A DNA stretch of 49,957 bases from an uncultured Rubrobacteraceae bacterium (GTDB lineage Bacteria > Actinomycetota > Rubrobacteria > Rubrobacterales > Rubrobacteraceae): NCBI GenBank assembly GCA_902805975.1, contig CADCUT010000033.1:1-49957 (forward strand), written 5' to 3'. Below, piece after piece: positions 1 to 7,266 of this stretch (position 1 is its first letter; each line of letters begins with the position of its first letter). The notes beneath the pieces were generated by a model. The model was given only the letters and a program-made list of their open reading frames with translations, was not told the DNA's origin and made no database searches. The position numbers and the translations under genes were made by a program.

Positions 1-54
1 CGGAATGGTCTATTCAACCTAGGTAAAAGATCCTCCAATTGCGGTATGCGGGTG

Positions 55-121
55 GGGCGCCTCGGTACTACAATACCCTTAGTCGGGCGCCTCGATTACC
101 CCCCCTCCTAAGGCGCCCGAC
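55..121. repeat. GC-rich direct and inverted repeats at the left edge
   Basis: The 10-mer GGGCGCCTCG occurs at 55-64 and again at 85-94. The second copy lies in an arm (82-92) that pairs perfectly over 11 bp with 111-121, leaving an 18-nt loop. The right arm is followed by a pyrimidine-rich stretch (CTTCTTC), so on the plus strand this could end a transcript entering from the left. There is no clear T tract, so the terminator reading is only a possibility. Confidence 0.5.
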
Positions 122-297
122 CTTCTTCGTACCGGCGTTTCTTATGTACAGAGCGGGTCGCCGCGGCGAGCGGCGCACTACATAAGAAACCACCCCTCGC
201 GGAACACAGGCCGTCCGGGGGATGCGTCCTCCATCCCGGTTCGGCTATCGTGCGCGCGCCGGCTGCATCGGGAGCGCCGATAAGGGAGGTTGCGCTT

Positions 298-519
298 ATG
301 AGGCGCATGGTCTTGACGGTTACGGTTGCGGCACTGATGGCGTTTTCGGCCGTGCCGGTCCAGGCCTCGACGGACGGCTCGGAGGGCGGCTGCAAAGGCA
401 TCGTCAACGCGTTCTCGGAGCAGCACCGCAACGGCGCCCCGGGGGGGAATGACGAAATAAACTGGCCGCCCGACCCCATATGGAACAAGGCCACGGGCGA
501 CTGCGGCCTTTCCAGCTGA
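298..519 (+). CDS. Small secreted protein, unknown function
   Basis: This gene would encode 73 residues. The ATG at 298 was chosen because GGGAGG lies just upstream (about 283-289); an in-frame ATG at 250 has no ribosome site. Residues 1-24 form a standard signal peptide: two arginines, a hydrophobic core (VLTVTVAALMAFSAV) and a VQA cleavage site followed by Ser. The mature part is about 49 residues, polar, with two cysteines that could form a disulfide, and rich in Asn, Pro, Gly and Trp. I recognise no family. The gene stands alone in a gene-poor region with nothing to co-transcribe. Confidence comes from the signal peptide and ribosome site only. Confidence 0.55.
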   Translation: MRRMVLTVTVAALMAFSAVPVQASTDGSEGGCKGIVNAFSEQHRNGAPGGNDEINWPPDPIWNKATGDCGLSS

Positions 520-950
520 TCGAGGGTACCCACCGGAACATGCGAACGTAGGCCGGGAGGGGGATACGCCCGCCCACGAGGGGCACCACGCTGTAGATGC
601 GGGTCCGCGCGCTGGGGAGAGCTGTGCTGACTGACGTGGAAGCATTACCCTCGGAGGCCGGGGGCCCGTCTATCCCAATTTGTCCGCTGCCGGGTTGTGG
701 CAAACGTGCCGTTCGGCCGATGCGCCGCCTCCGCCCGCTCGGTTAGGCTGCCCGAGAAGTCCGGGGGATCCACGCGCGAGCCCGTGGCCCCCGTGTCTTC
801 TCTCTGGCTGGGCCGGCCGCCCTCCCATAGGCCAAGGCCCGGCCCCTCTCGCGTGGGCGATGAGTTATGGAAACGGAGTTCTGCTGACTTCGTCCCACGG
901 TGTCTAGGAGGTAGGTACGGCCCTCGCTCGGCAGCCGTGGGTGCCGAAGG
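520..950. other. No gene recognised
   Basis: I see no convincing coding sequence, RNA gene or repeat here. Several short frames are open because of the high GC content, but none has a recognisable protein pattern. Together with the broken gene that follows, it looks like decayed sequence. Confidence 0.5.
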
Positions 951-1120
951 CTAGGCCGTCTGGAAGGGCCACGTGGTCGGGTTGATGTCGTAGGCTAGCA
1001 CGCACGCCAGCAGCCAGATGGCCGCCAAGCAAAACCATAGCCGGTAGACCCCGCGAGCACCGCCACGCTCGTCAAGATGAGCGCCACGGCTATCCCCGAC
1101 AACTGACCATTATCTACCAT
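951..1120 (-). pseudogene. Small two-helix membrane protein, apparently frameshifted
   Basis: On the minus strand an ATG at 1120 (weak AGG site upstream) opens a frame reading MVDNGQLSGIAVALILTSV and then AVLAG: a short polar start and one transmembrane helix. That frame soon ends in low-quality sequence. At a run of four C on the plus strand (1049-1052; GGGG in the mRNA) a one-base shift moves into a frame reading VYRLWFCLAAIWLLACVLAY and then DINPTTWPFQTA, a second transmembrane helix ending at TAG (951-953). The repaired product would be 56 residues with two helices. One extra G, or a -1 slip on the G run, joins the halves. It could be a pseudogene, a sequencing error in a homopolymer or programmed frameshifting. 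No family is recognised. Confidence 0.45.
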
Positions 1121-1283
1121 CGCTACCTAGCACTAATATACCCCGTCCGTTGCGGGCTCGTTCTCGGAACTGCGCCCGAAACCTATCCAACCGGGTGCGG
1201 TGAAGAACCTTCCTCCGAACTTCGGCTGTAAGGGGTTCCAAGAAGTTCGCCGGTACGAGGAACAGAGCATTACGGCACGAGAA

Positions 1284-1310
1284 GAGGGCCGGGGGTTGGT
1301 CCCGGCCCTC
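1284..1310 (-). terminator. Hairpin downstream of the phasin-like gene
   Basis: The arms 1284-1293 and 1301-1310 are perfectly complementary over 10 bp (GAGGGCCGGG and its complement) with a 7-nt loop. It lies 28 bases beyond the stop of the minus-strand gene ending at 1338. On that strand the hairpin is followed by TTCTCG, a weak T tract. This is a probable intrinsic terminator. Confidence 0.65.
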
Positions 1311-1337
1311 GATGTCTCGTTCTAAAGGGTTAGCGCC

Positions 1338-2129
1338 TTAGGAGTTGGCCCTTATCTTGCGGTCGATCTGCGCGATGAGGGTCTCGCGATTCTTGTTGTT
1401 CTTCTCGAACTCGCGCACCTTCCGCAGCTGCTCGGCGGGGAGCCCCTCTATTCTCCTGGTGACCTCCTCAACCGTCAACGCATCGTAGTCGGTGGTCTTG
1501 AGGGCGCTATAGACGGCGGTCCTCAGCTCGGCCTCGCGGGTGGCCCGCTCGGTCTGACGCAGGACATCCTCGGTCTGCTCGGTGGCCTCCTCGGCTACCC
1601 GTAGTCCCTGCCTGGTGGTCTCCTCGGCTACCTTCAGGCCCTGACGCGCGACCTGCTCGGTGACCTCAAGGCCCTGCCGGGTGGCGTCCTGGAAGGCCCT
1701 CGTGGCCTGGCGGGCGTAGGTAAAGGGGCTGAAGAACTGCGTGTAGGCTCCCACCCAACCCCGGCTGAGCGTCCGGAAGCTCTCCTGCTGCTTGTTTATG
1801 GCACGCGCGAACGCCTCGGCGGTGCGGGCGTTGTGCTCGGTCTGCTCGCGCAGAACCCCCACGGCGTCATTAGTCCAGTTCTGGACGAACTCGGCGCTGC
1901 GGCCCTGCAACTGAAGGAGCCTGACGCCGGTGGCGAAGAACTCCTGGGCGGCCCTGGCGTTATCCTCCTGCATCCTCATGAACTTGAGACCGCCTTCTGC
2001 GAGCCCCATGCTCCTGCGCTGGGCGCTGGCGAAGTTCTCGGCGAGGGCCTCGAAGGAGTCGCGCTGGGCCTCGGCCATCTCACGGGCAGTGCGGGCCGTC
2101 TTGTTAATGTTGTTCGCGGTGGCTTCCAC
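1338..2129 (-). CDS. Phasin-like coiled-coil protein with 11-residue repeats
   Basis: The product has 263 residues and no cysteine. The GTG start at 2129 has GGAGGT close upstream. Residues 1-130 are an amphipathic alpha-helical region resembling phasins, the small proteins that coat polyhydroxyalkanoate granules (FEALAENFASAQRRSMGLAE, then a QNW segment followed by REQTEHNARTAEAF). Residues 151-183 are three perfect-length 11-residue units beginning RQGL (RQGLEVTEQVA, RQGLKVAEETT, RQGLRVAEEAT), an apolipoprotein-like pattern suited to lipid or polymer surfaces. Residues 205-262 are a small helical domain (YDALTVEEVTRRIEGLPAEQ, then LRKVREFEKNNKNRETLI) found at the C-terminus of many actinobacterial proteins. 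The gene is monocistronic. Granule association is inference: no PHA synthase is in the window. Confidence 0.75.
   Translation of the reverse strand: MEATANNINKTARTAREMAEAQRDSFEALAENFASAQRRSMGLAEGGLKFMRMQEDNARAAQEFFATGVRLLQLQGRSAEFVQNWTNDAVGVLREQTEHNARTAEAFARAINKQQESFRTLSRGWVGAYTQFFSPFTYARQATRAFQDATRQGLEVTEQVARQGLKVAEETTRQGLRVAEEATEQTEDVLRQTERATREAELRTAVYSALKTTDYDALTVEEVTRRIEGLPAEQLRKVREFEKNNKNRETLIAQIDRKIRANS
1581..1679 (-). repeat. Three tandem 33-bp units inside the phasin-like gene
   Basis: Three in-frame 33-bp units encode residues 151-161, 162-172 and 173-183, each starting RQGL. The copies differ at several third positions and a few residues, so the duplication is not recent and is under coding constraint. 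Confidence 0.8.
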
Positions 2130-2145
2130 CGTGTACCTCCATAAT

Positions 2146-2199
2146 TGTAAGTGCTTGTGTAAGTGCTTGCTACTATATTCCTACCACACGTATATCCAA
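2146..2199 (-). promoter_or_regulatory. Promoter with tandem 12-bp repeat for the phasin-like gene
   Basis: On the minus strand TTGGAT (2194-2199) and TATAGT (2172-2177) are separated by 16 bp and make a plausible sigma-A-type promoter, with transcription expected near 2165. Over that position lie two perfect, directly adjacent copies of a 12-mer (plus strand TGTAAGTGCTTG at 2146-2157 and 2158-2169). Placement over the start site suggests binding sites for a repressor; the repressor is unknown. Confidence 0.5.
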
Positions 2200-2462
2200 T
2201 GTAAACCTCGCGGCGTCTGGCCCTTCCTCATGCCTTCATTCACCGGAGTGCGTGGAAGGATCATTTTTCGAAGTCCGTATGCAGCATCCCGATCTTTGGC
2301 CCGTCGGGGCGCTTGCGCGTCGAAGTAACGGTCACCTTGCTACACGGTTGGACGGGTATTCGGGCTCGTGGATGTTCCGGGGCCTCCGCCGCCGGCGAAG
2401 GCCGACCGTCCTCGGGGTATCTTGCGATCCTGGACCGGCTGCCGTGGCCGGCCTGGAGGAGG
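2200..2462. other. No gene recognised
   Basis: This gap lies behind the promoter of the phasin-like gene and after the stop of the HTH protein gene. I see no coding sequence or structured element that I can support. Confidence 0.4.
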
Positions 2463-3014
2463 TTATCCGCCGCTCAGCCACCTCCTCCAGGCCGGCCTTC
2501 CCTGCCCACCTTGCTCGGCGGGCCTAGCCCGCGCCCTCTCCGCTTCGAGCTCCGCCCCCAGACCCTCAGATCGCTCCTCCGCCCGCCGAAGCTCTTCCTT
2601 CAGGGCGAGCTGCTCCATTTCGGCCGCCTCCAGCCGACCCTCCAGGGCATCCAGACCCGCGATTACGGCCTCGGCCTTCTCCCTGAGGTCCTGCACCCCT
2701 TCGGACAGGCGCTCCGAGGTCTCCGACGGCGCGTCGCTGGCGTCGCTGGCGTCGCCCGCGGGATCACCGGCGGTGGCGATCCCTTCCGACGAGATGGCGA
2801 CGGTTTCTTCCGCATCGGTTGCACCCGCGACCGACCGGGCCGCGTGCACGGCGCCGGCCGGCAGCCTCCATGGGCCCGGGGCTCCCTCCACTAGCCGCGC
2901 GCCCCTCTCGCCCTGGAGCTGCCCGGCGCGCAGCATCTGGCGCACCCGCGCCGGGGGAATCTCCAGAACGCGCGCCGCCTCGTACACGTTGTAGTAGTCC
3001 TGCTCCCAGGCCAT
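2463..3014 (-). CDS. Small HTH (excisionase/MerR-like) protein with coiled coil
   Basis: The product has 183 residues. Residues 6-57 (YYNVYEAARVLEIPPARVRQ, then MLRAGQLQGERGARLV and GPWRLP) match the short helix-turn-helix of the excisionase/MerR-like type, with the usual wing. Residues 58-105 are a low-complexity Ala/Asp/Ser/Glu linker. Residues 106-168 form a predicted coiled coil with regular Leu/Ala heptads (LREKAEAVIAGLDALEGRLE and onwards), and the C-terminus ends in a basic WRRWL segment. This is a DNA-binding head on an oligomerising rod. The start at ATG 3014 is immediately preceded by a perfect 7-bp palindrome, which suggests autoregulation and leaves little room for a ribosome site, so the transcript may be leaderless. 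Target genes are unknown. Confidence 0.7.
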   Translation of the reverse strand: MAWEQDYYNVYEAARVLEIPPARVRQMLRAGQLQGERGARLVEGAPGPWRLPAGAVHAARSVAGATDAEETVAISSEGIATAGDPAGDASDASDAPSETSERLSEGVQDLREKAEAVIAGLDALEGRLEAAEMEQLALKEELRRAEERSEGLGAELEAERARARPAEQGGQGRPAWRRWLSGG

Positions 3015-3033
3015 CCAGGGTTGCTTACCCTGG
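3015..3033 (-). promoter_or_regulatory. Palindrome abutting the HTH gene start
   Basis: CCAGGGT (3015-3021) and ACCCTGG (3027-3033) are perfect inverted repeats around a 5-bp centre (TGCTT), directly against the start codon at 3014. It may be an operator bound by the encoded HTH protein, or an mRNA hairpin controlling translation. No binding data can be read from sequence. Confidence 0.45.
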
Positions 3034-3149
3034 CTCGGAAGATCCTACGCCCGCCGCTTCTAGCGCCTGCTCCACCAGACAACTCCCGAGCAATGCGAGT
3101 GTTGCAGGACGTAGGACGCTACCCTGGAAACATGCGTATTGCCCGCCGG

Positions 3150-3287
3150 TGCCGAGGAGAATTGAACCGCTCGTTTGTGGGCGCGGAGATGGAGGAGGGG
3201 TACGCGGAGCTCGCCGCCCGCCGGATGGGAGCCTCCGAGCGCGGGGGCGTCCTGCGCGAGGTCTCCGGGCGACCCGTACTCGAGTAG
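3150..3287 (+). pseudogene. Possible C-terminal remnant of a DNA methyltransferase
   Basis: A plus-strand frame ending at TAG 3285-3287 contains LNRSFVGAEMEEGYAELAAR followed by RM. This resembles the tail of N4/N6 DNA methyltransferases, where a stretch like 'G-R-x-F-V-G-x-E-x-x-x-x-Y-x-x-L-A-x-x-R' follows the DPFxGSGT motif. The upstream part of the frame shows no DPFxGSGT motif and no DPPY motif, nor do neighbouring frames. If the match is real, this is a truncated leftover of a methylase gene. It is short, so chance similarity is possible. Confidence 0.3.
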
Positions 3288-3686
3288 CCTGCTCGGCTCC
3301 ATCGCGGTCGGCACGCACCCGGCTCTGAACGTTAACCGTCTGGTTCAGACTGGGGCCCCGCGCAGCTAGAGCGCCACGCCCGACTCTATCTGGTCCAGGC
3401 ACATCAGTGCCCGGAACGATACGCCGGGCGTTATCCCAACTTGCGCGGCCGGCCAGAAGGCGGTAGCGATGCGTCCTTGGCGGCATCTGCACCTAGTAAG
3501 GCGATTCCGCTCTTTGACCAAAGTACATCTTGCGTATCATTACCTGAAGGACCTATGGGCGGTTCGCACTGGTGGCCCGATAGGAGAGGAGCGCCCCTAA
3601 GCTCGTGCCCAGCGCCTGTTACATGAACCCCGTACCGATAGCGGTCGGGTCCCGTGGTCGGGTGCCCGGTCAGGAGGCCTAGCTAG
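3288..3686. other. No gene recognised
   Basis: About 400 bases with no convincing coding sequence on either strand. I found no tRNA-like fold or strong hairpin. The ribosome site AGGAGG of the next gene lies near the right end. Confidence 0.5.
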
Positions 3687-3956
3687 ATGTGCAGGAACAT
3701 CAAGACGCTCTTCAACTTCGAGCCACCGGCAGCCGAGGAGGAGGTAAAGGCAGCTTCGCTGCAGTACGTGAGAAAGATAACCGGCTTCAACAAGCCGTCC
3801 GGGGCGAACGAGGCGGCCTTCCACTCCGCGGTCGAAGACATCGCGAGGATCTCGGAGAGGCTGCTCGCCTCGCTCGAGACCGCCGCGCCGCCCAAGGACC
3901 GGGAGGAGGAGGCGGCCAAGGCAAAGGCGCGCTCGGCCCTGCGATTCGGCGGGTGA
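3687..3956 (+). CDS. DUF2277 family protein
   Basis: The product has 89 residues and matches DUF2277 over its whole length: the invariant start MCRNIKTLFNFEPPA, the middle AASLQYVRKITGFNKPSGAN followed by EAAF, and the end TAAPPKDREEEAAKAKARSA. The ATG at 3687 is fixed by AGGAGG a few bases upstream and by the family's conserved N-terminus. The family is small, cytosolic and alpha-helical; its function is unknown to me. The gene is isolated, with about 400 empty bases before it and an opposing gene after it, so the neighbourhood gives no clue. Gene call and family are secure; role is not. Confidence 0.9.
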   Translation: MCRNIKTLFNFEPPAAEEEVKAASLQYVRKITGFNKPSGANEAAFHSAVEDIARISERLLASLETAAPPKDREEEAAKAKARSALRFGG

Positions 3957-4112
3957 ACATACTACGCTGGTCGCCTCACAGATAAGCGCGGATCTATAGA
4001 GGGGACCAGCCCCGGCATCCGTATTCACCCGGGTGCGCGGAGGGGTCGCTCTCGGCGATCCGTCTGTACCAGCTTCCTGTAACTCGACCGGTTTCCGTTG
4101 CTGAGCGTCACT

Positions 4113-4520
4113 CTAGCGTGGGGCCAGCCTCTTTCCCACGCGGAGGGTGCCTACGTTCGACAGGTAGCTCATGTCCCCCTCCGTCACCCGCGTCCAGTAG
4201 GAATCGGTGAGGATCACGTGACCGTCCCCGCCGTAGATCGCCACATAATCCGGCGCTCTCGCCCCGCCGGTGTCGAAGTAGGCGAGGTCGCCGGGGCGTA
4301 GGTTCGCCCTCGCGACGGTCCGGCCGTAGCGGAGTTGTTCTCGCGGGTCCAGCGGCAGGTTCCACCCGAACTTGGGGTAGACCAGCTTGTTCAGACATGT
4401 CTGGCCCTCCAGCCTGAACGCGTCGCAGCGGGTCTCGCCGTCTGGCGTCCCCAGGTGCCTCCTGGCCTCCGCCACCTGGTCCCGTCCCGTGAGCGTCGCC
4501 CTCGCCTTGGGCCCCGCCAC
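4113..4520 (-). CDS. NlpC/P60-like protein lacking the catalytic His
   Basis: The product has 135 residues from a GTG at 4520; no better start exists before the upstream in-frame stop, and no signal peptide or clear ribosome site is seen. The pattern CLNKLVYPKFGWNLP, then REQ, then LRPGDLAYFDTGG, then DYVAIYGGDGHVI aligns with NlpC/P60 cysteine peptidases (DCSGLV, then LP..S.EQ, then L.PGDLVFF, then HVGIYLG). Cys42 falls at the nucleophile position, but the DCSG context is lost. The usual catalytic His before V-G-I-Y is Tyr92. It may be a non-catalytic cell-wall-binding derivative or a decaying gene. The lack of a secretion signal is unusual for a wall hydrolase. Confidence 0.5.
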   Translation of the reverse strand: MAGPKARATLTGRDQVAEARRHLGTPDGETRCDAFRLEGQTCLNKLVYPKFGWNLPLDPREQLRYGRTVARANLRPGDLAYFDTGGARAPDYVAIYGGDGHVILTDSYWTRVTEGDMSYLSNVGTLRVGKRLAPR

Positions 4521-4764
4521 TACATCTGGACCGTGCGCATAAAGATCCGCCCTGCCGGATGCCGCGCACTCGGGGCGGGCGCCGCCGATCTTCTACCGCC
4601 TTCCCGGAGGTCTGGCGTACCATCCTCTTCAGCGTGGCTACAGTACGGCCTTCATCACCGACCCGCCGTTGGTCTCGATCGGCGCGCTAAACACCAGGTC
4701 CGGCGTTGCCGCGGCTTGCGCGGGCCCGCGCCCACGAGACCTTATTCTCCGGTAGCATGACCCC

Positions 4765-5697
4765 GTGGGAGAGGCGAGGGTGGTCCGGCAACCGGTGCGG
4801 GAGGGGGGGCTGGTCGGCACGCTATTTCTCCCAAGCGCCTCTGCCCCGCGGGCGGCGGTGCTGACCCTCGGGGGGGCGGGGGGCGGCCTCAGCGAGGGGG
4901 CGGCCGAGACGTTAGCCTCAGAGGGTTTCGCGGCGCTGGCGCTCGCGTACTTCGGCCTTGAGGGGCTGCCCCGCGAGCTGGTCGAGATACCGCTGGAGTA
5001 CTTCGAGGGGGCCATCGTCTGGTTGAGGCATCACCCGATGGTGGAGGCGGGGCGTGTGGCCGTGGTGGGCAACTCGAAGGGTGGCGAGCTGGCGCTTCTG
5101 CTGGGGGCCAGCTACCCCGGGGACGTCGGGGCGGTCGTGGGGTACGCGCCGAGCGCGGTCGTCTGGCAGGGGATTGCCTTCGATCGCGAGGTGTACTACG
5201 GGGGGCCGAGGTCTCCCTGGGCGCTTCGTGGCGGGGCCGTGCCGTTCGTCCCGCTGGCGAGGCCCGGCGCCCAGGAGATGATCCGGATGACGGAGTCCTA
5301 TCTCGAAGACCGCCCCATAAGCACCCGCGACCTCTACGAGCGGGCCCTCCGGGACGGGGCGGCCGTGGCCGCCGCGAGCATCCCGGTGGAGGAGATCGAG
5401 GCGCCCGTTTTGTTGATCTCCGGCACGGACGACCGGCTGTGGCCCTCGACGCGCTTCTCTGAGATGGCGATCGAACGCCTGGAGGCCCACGACCGGCCCT
5501 TCCCGCGCGAGCACCTTCGCTACGAGGGGGCGGGGCACATGATCGCACCCCGGGGATACAGGCCGGCGGCGTCGTGGACGAGGCGTCTCGAGCTGGGCGG
5601 AACCCCGCACGCCAACGAGTTCGCCAACACCGACTCGTGGCCCAGGGTACTCGATTTCTTGAAGCGTGCCCTCGTTAACCAGTCCGAAGCCCCGTAA
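4765..5697 (+). CDS. Alpha/beta hydrolase, BAAT C-terminal/acyl-CoA thioesterase-like
   Basis: The product has 310 residues and starts at GTG 4765. It has the alpha/beta-hydrolase fold with the nucleophile elbow GNSKGGELAL (Ser at about residue 109), an acid residue in LLISGTDDRLWPS and the catalytic His in YEGAGHMI. The G-N-S-K-G-G elbow, the early region AVLTLGGAGGGLSEGAAETL and the late segment ending near WPRVLDFLKRAL are typical of the C-terminal domain of bile-acid-CoA:amino-acid N-acyltransferase/acyl-CoA thioesterase proteins. The eukaryotic N-terminal domain is absent, as in most bacterial members. It probably hydrolyses an acyl thioester or ester in the cytosol; the substrate cannot be read from the sequence. 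It is about 85 bp from the downstream SDR and may be co-transcribed. Confidence 0.8.
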   Translation: MGEARVVRQPVREGGLVGTLFLPSASAPRAAVLTLGGAGGGLSEGAAETLASEGFAALALAYFGLEGLPRELVEIPLEYFEGAIVWLRHHPMVEAGRVAVVGNSKGGELALLLGASYPGDVGAVVGYAPSAVVWQGIAFDREVYYGGPRSPWALRGGAVPFVPLARPGAQEMIRMTESYLEDRPISTRDLYERALRDGAAVAAASIPVEEIEAPVLLISGTDDRLWPSTRFSEMAIERLEAHDRPFPREHLRYEGAGHMIAPRGYRPAASWTRRLELGGTPHANEFANTDSWPRVLDFLKRALVNQSEAP

Positions 5698-5782
5698 GAC
5701 CCGGTCCCACCATGGCGGTTGACCGGGGCCGCGGCGGGCAATAGGGTTGCGGTGACGGGCCGGCTACGGAGGCGGGGGACAC

Positions 5783-6583
5783 ATGACGGACGACGCGCGG
5801 GCGGGCGGGCTGCCGGAGGACATCGCGAGCATCTTCCGCCTCGATGGCCAGAAGACCATCGTGACGGGAGCCGCGTCCGGGCTCGGAAAGGCCATCGCGC
5901 TCGGGTTCGCCCACTTCGGAGCGGACGTCGCCTGCCTGGACATCGACCTCGAAGGGGCAGGGAAGACCGCGGGCGACGTCTCGGCGCTCGGGCGCGAGGG
6001 CTACGCCGTGCGGGTTGACGTGCGCGAGTGGGAGAGCGTGCGGGCCGCCGCGGAGGAGGTCCGGTCGCGGTCAGGAGCGGTAGACGTGGCCGTAAACGTG
6101 CCCGGCATCAACCGCAGGAAGCCGGTGCTGGAGCTGGAGCCCGGGGAGTTCTCCGAGGTGCTCGACGTCAACATCCGGGGGTTGTTCCACTGCGCCAGGG
6201 CTTTCGGGGGGCTCATGGCGCCCAACGGGCGCGGCAGGATCATCAACATGGCCTCCATCTTCGGGCTCGTGGCCATGGAGCGCCAGGCGGCCTACGCCTC
6301 GAGCAAGGGGGCCGTCGTGCAACTCACGAAGGTGCTGGCACTCGAGTTCGCCCGGTACGGCATCCGGGTAAACGCCCTGGCGCCCGCCTACTTCACGACG
6401 CCGCTGGTGCGCCAGATCATGGAGGATGAGGCCTGGTACGAGGATGTCGTGGGCCGCGTGCCGCAAGGCCGGTTCGGGGAGGTGTGGGAGATCGTCGGCC
6501 CGACGGTCTTTCTCGCCTCCAGGGCCTCGAGCTTCGTCACCGGAACGATCCTTACGGTGGACGGCGGATGGACGGCGCAATGA
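5783..6583 (+). CDS. SDR family oxidoreductase
   Basis: The product has 266 residues, the usual length of classical short-chain dehydrogenases. The ATG at 5783 follows a purine-rich site (GGAGG, about 5768). It shows the cofactor loop TGAASGLG (residues 29-36), an Asp after the second beta strand (CLDID) that favours NAD(H), NMASIF with the catalytic Ser, and YASSK with the Tyr-Lys pair. The end, VDGGWTAQ, is typical. The common NNAG motif is NVPG here. It resembles gluconate 5-dehydrogenase/3-oxoacyl reductase types, but the substrate is unknown. The stop codon runs into a heptanucleotide repeat array. Confidence 0.85.
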   Translation: MTDDARAGGLPEDIASIFRLDGQKTIVTGAASGLGKAIALGFAHFGADVACLDIDLEGAGKTAGDVSALGREGYAVRVDVREWESVRAAAEEVRSRSGAVDVAVNVPGINRRKPVLELEPGEFSEVLDVNIRGLFHCARAFGGLMAPNGRGRIINMASIFGLVAMERQAAYASSKGAVVQLTKVLALEFARYGIRVNALAPAYFTTPLVRQIMEDEAWYEDVVGRVPQGRFGEVWEIVGPTVFLASRASSFVTGTILTVDGGWTAQ

Positions 6584-6631
6584 GGTTTTAGGCATCAGGT
6601 CTCAGGCATCAGGTTTTAGGCATCAGGTAAG
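6583..6631 (+). repeat. Heptanucleotide repeat array (7 units)
   Basis: Seven consecutive 7-bp units starting with AGG occupy these 49 bases: AGGTTTT, AGGCATC, AGGTCTC, AGGCATC, AGGTTTT, AGGCATC, AGGTAAG. The array overlaps the last base of the SDR stop codon and ends just before the next gene's start, so it forms that gene's whole 5' spacer. Related arrays lie near 19.7, 42.96, 43.13 and 45.28 kb. Confidence 0.9.
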
Positions 6632-6639
6632 GGGTTTCT

Positions 6640-7116
6640 TTGCTCGTCGTCGTTGTCGCAGATACGCATATTCGCCGCCGGGCGAAGGGGTTGCCCGGGG
6701 GGCTCACGCCGCATCTCGAATCGGCCGACCTGATCCTGCACGCCGGGGACCTGCTCGTCGAGGACGTGCTCTACGAGCTGGAACACTACGCGCCGGTGCG
6801 GGCCGTCAAGGGAAACGTGGACGGGTGGGAGGTGCGCCTGCCGGAGACGCTGGAGTTCGAGGCGGGGGGCGTCTCCATCGCCATGGTCCACGACTCGGGG
6901 CCGAAGAAGGGACGCCGGGAGAGGATGAAGAAGTGGTTTCCGGGGGCCAGGGTCGTCGTGTTCGGGCACTCGCACATGCCGCTCTTGGAGGACGAGGGCG
7001 GGCTCATGCTCCTCAACCCCGGCAGCCCGACGCAGAGGCGGCGGGCGCCGAACCACACGTTCGCGTTGCTGCGGGTCGAGGGCGGGAAGGTGCGGGCGGA
7101 GATCCTGACCCTGTAG
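6640..7116 (+). CDS. YfcE/MJ0936-type metallophosphoesterase
   Basis: The product has 158 residues, the length of YfcE/MJ0936-type phosphodiesterases. The metal-binding motifs are in order: VVADTHI (residues 5-11), ILHAGDLLVED, AVKGNVDGW, MVHDSG and VVFGHSHMP. These bind two metal ions for phosphodiester or phosphomonoester hydrolysis in the cytosol. The start is TTG 6640, after AAGGGG; the product begins LLVVVVADTH, matching the family's short N-terminus. The preceding spacer consists of the heptanucleotide array. The natural substrate is unknown. Confidence 0.88.
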   Translation: MLVVVVADTHIRRRAKGLPGGLTPHLESADLILHAGDLLVEDVLYELEHYAPVRAVKGNVDGWEVRLPETLEFEAGGVSIAMVHDSGPKKGRRERMKKWFPGARVVVFGHSHMPLLEDEGGLMLLNPGSPTQRRRAPNHTFALLRVEGGKVRAEILTL

Positions 7117-7266
7117 GCGGGCGACGTTCCGGCGGGGTATATTCTGGGACGGCGTCGGCGACTTGGAGAGCGGGTCTATCTTTATCACGGGGATTTTCGG
7201 CGCAGAAGTGTCTTTAGGTCGGCGCCCGACCCCGCCGGTGGGACGGCGCTGAACACGCTCGTCGTC

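Noticed and set aside
624-746. Short plus-strand frame with a CPLPGCGK zinc-knuckle-like stretch
   Set aside because: Only 40 codons, a single Cys pair and no second half of a zinc site in any nearby frame. The similarity is too weak to call a gene.
3140-3180. tRNA T-arm-like sequence on the minus strand (GGTTCAAT near CGGCACC)
   Set aside because: The T-stem bases do not pair, and no acceptor, D or anticodon arm can be folded from the flanking sequence.
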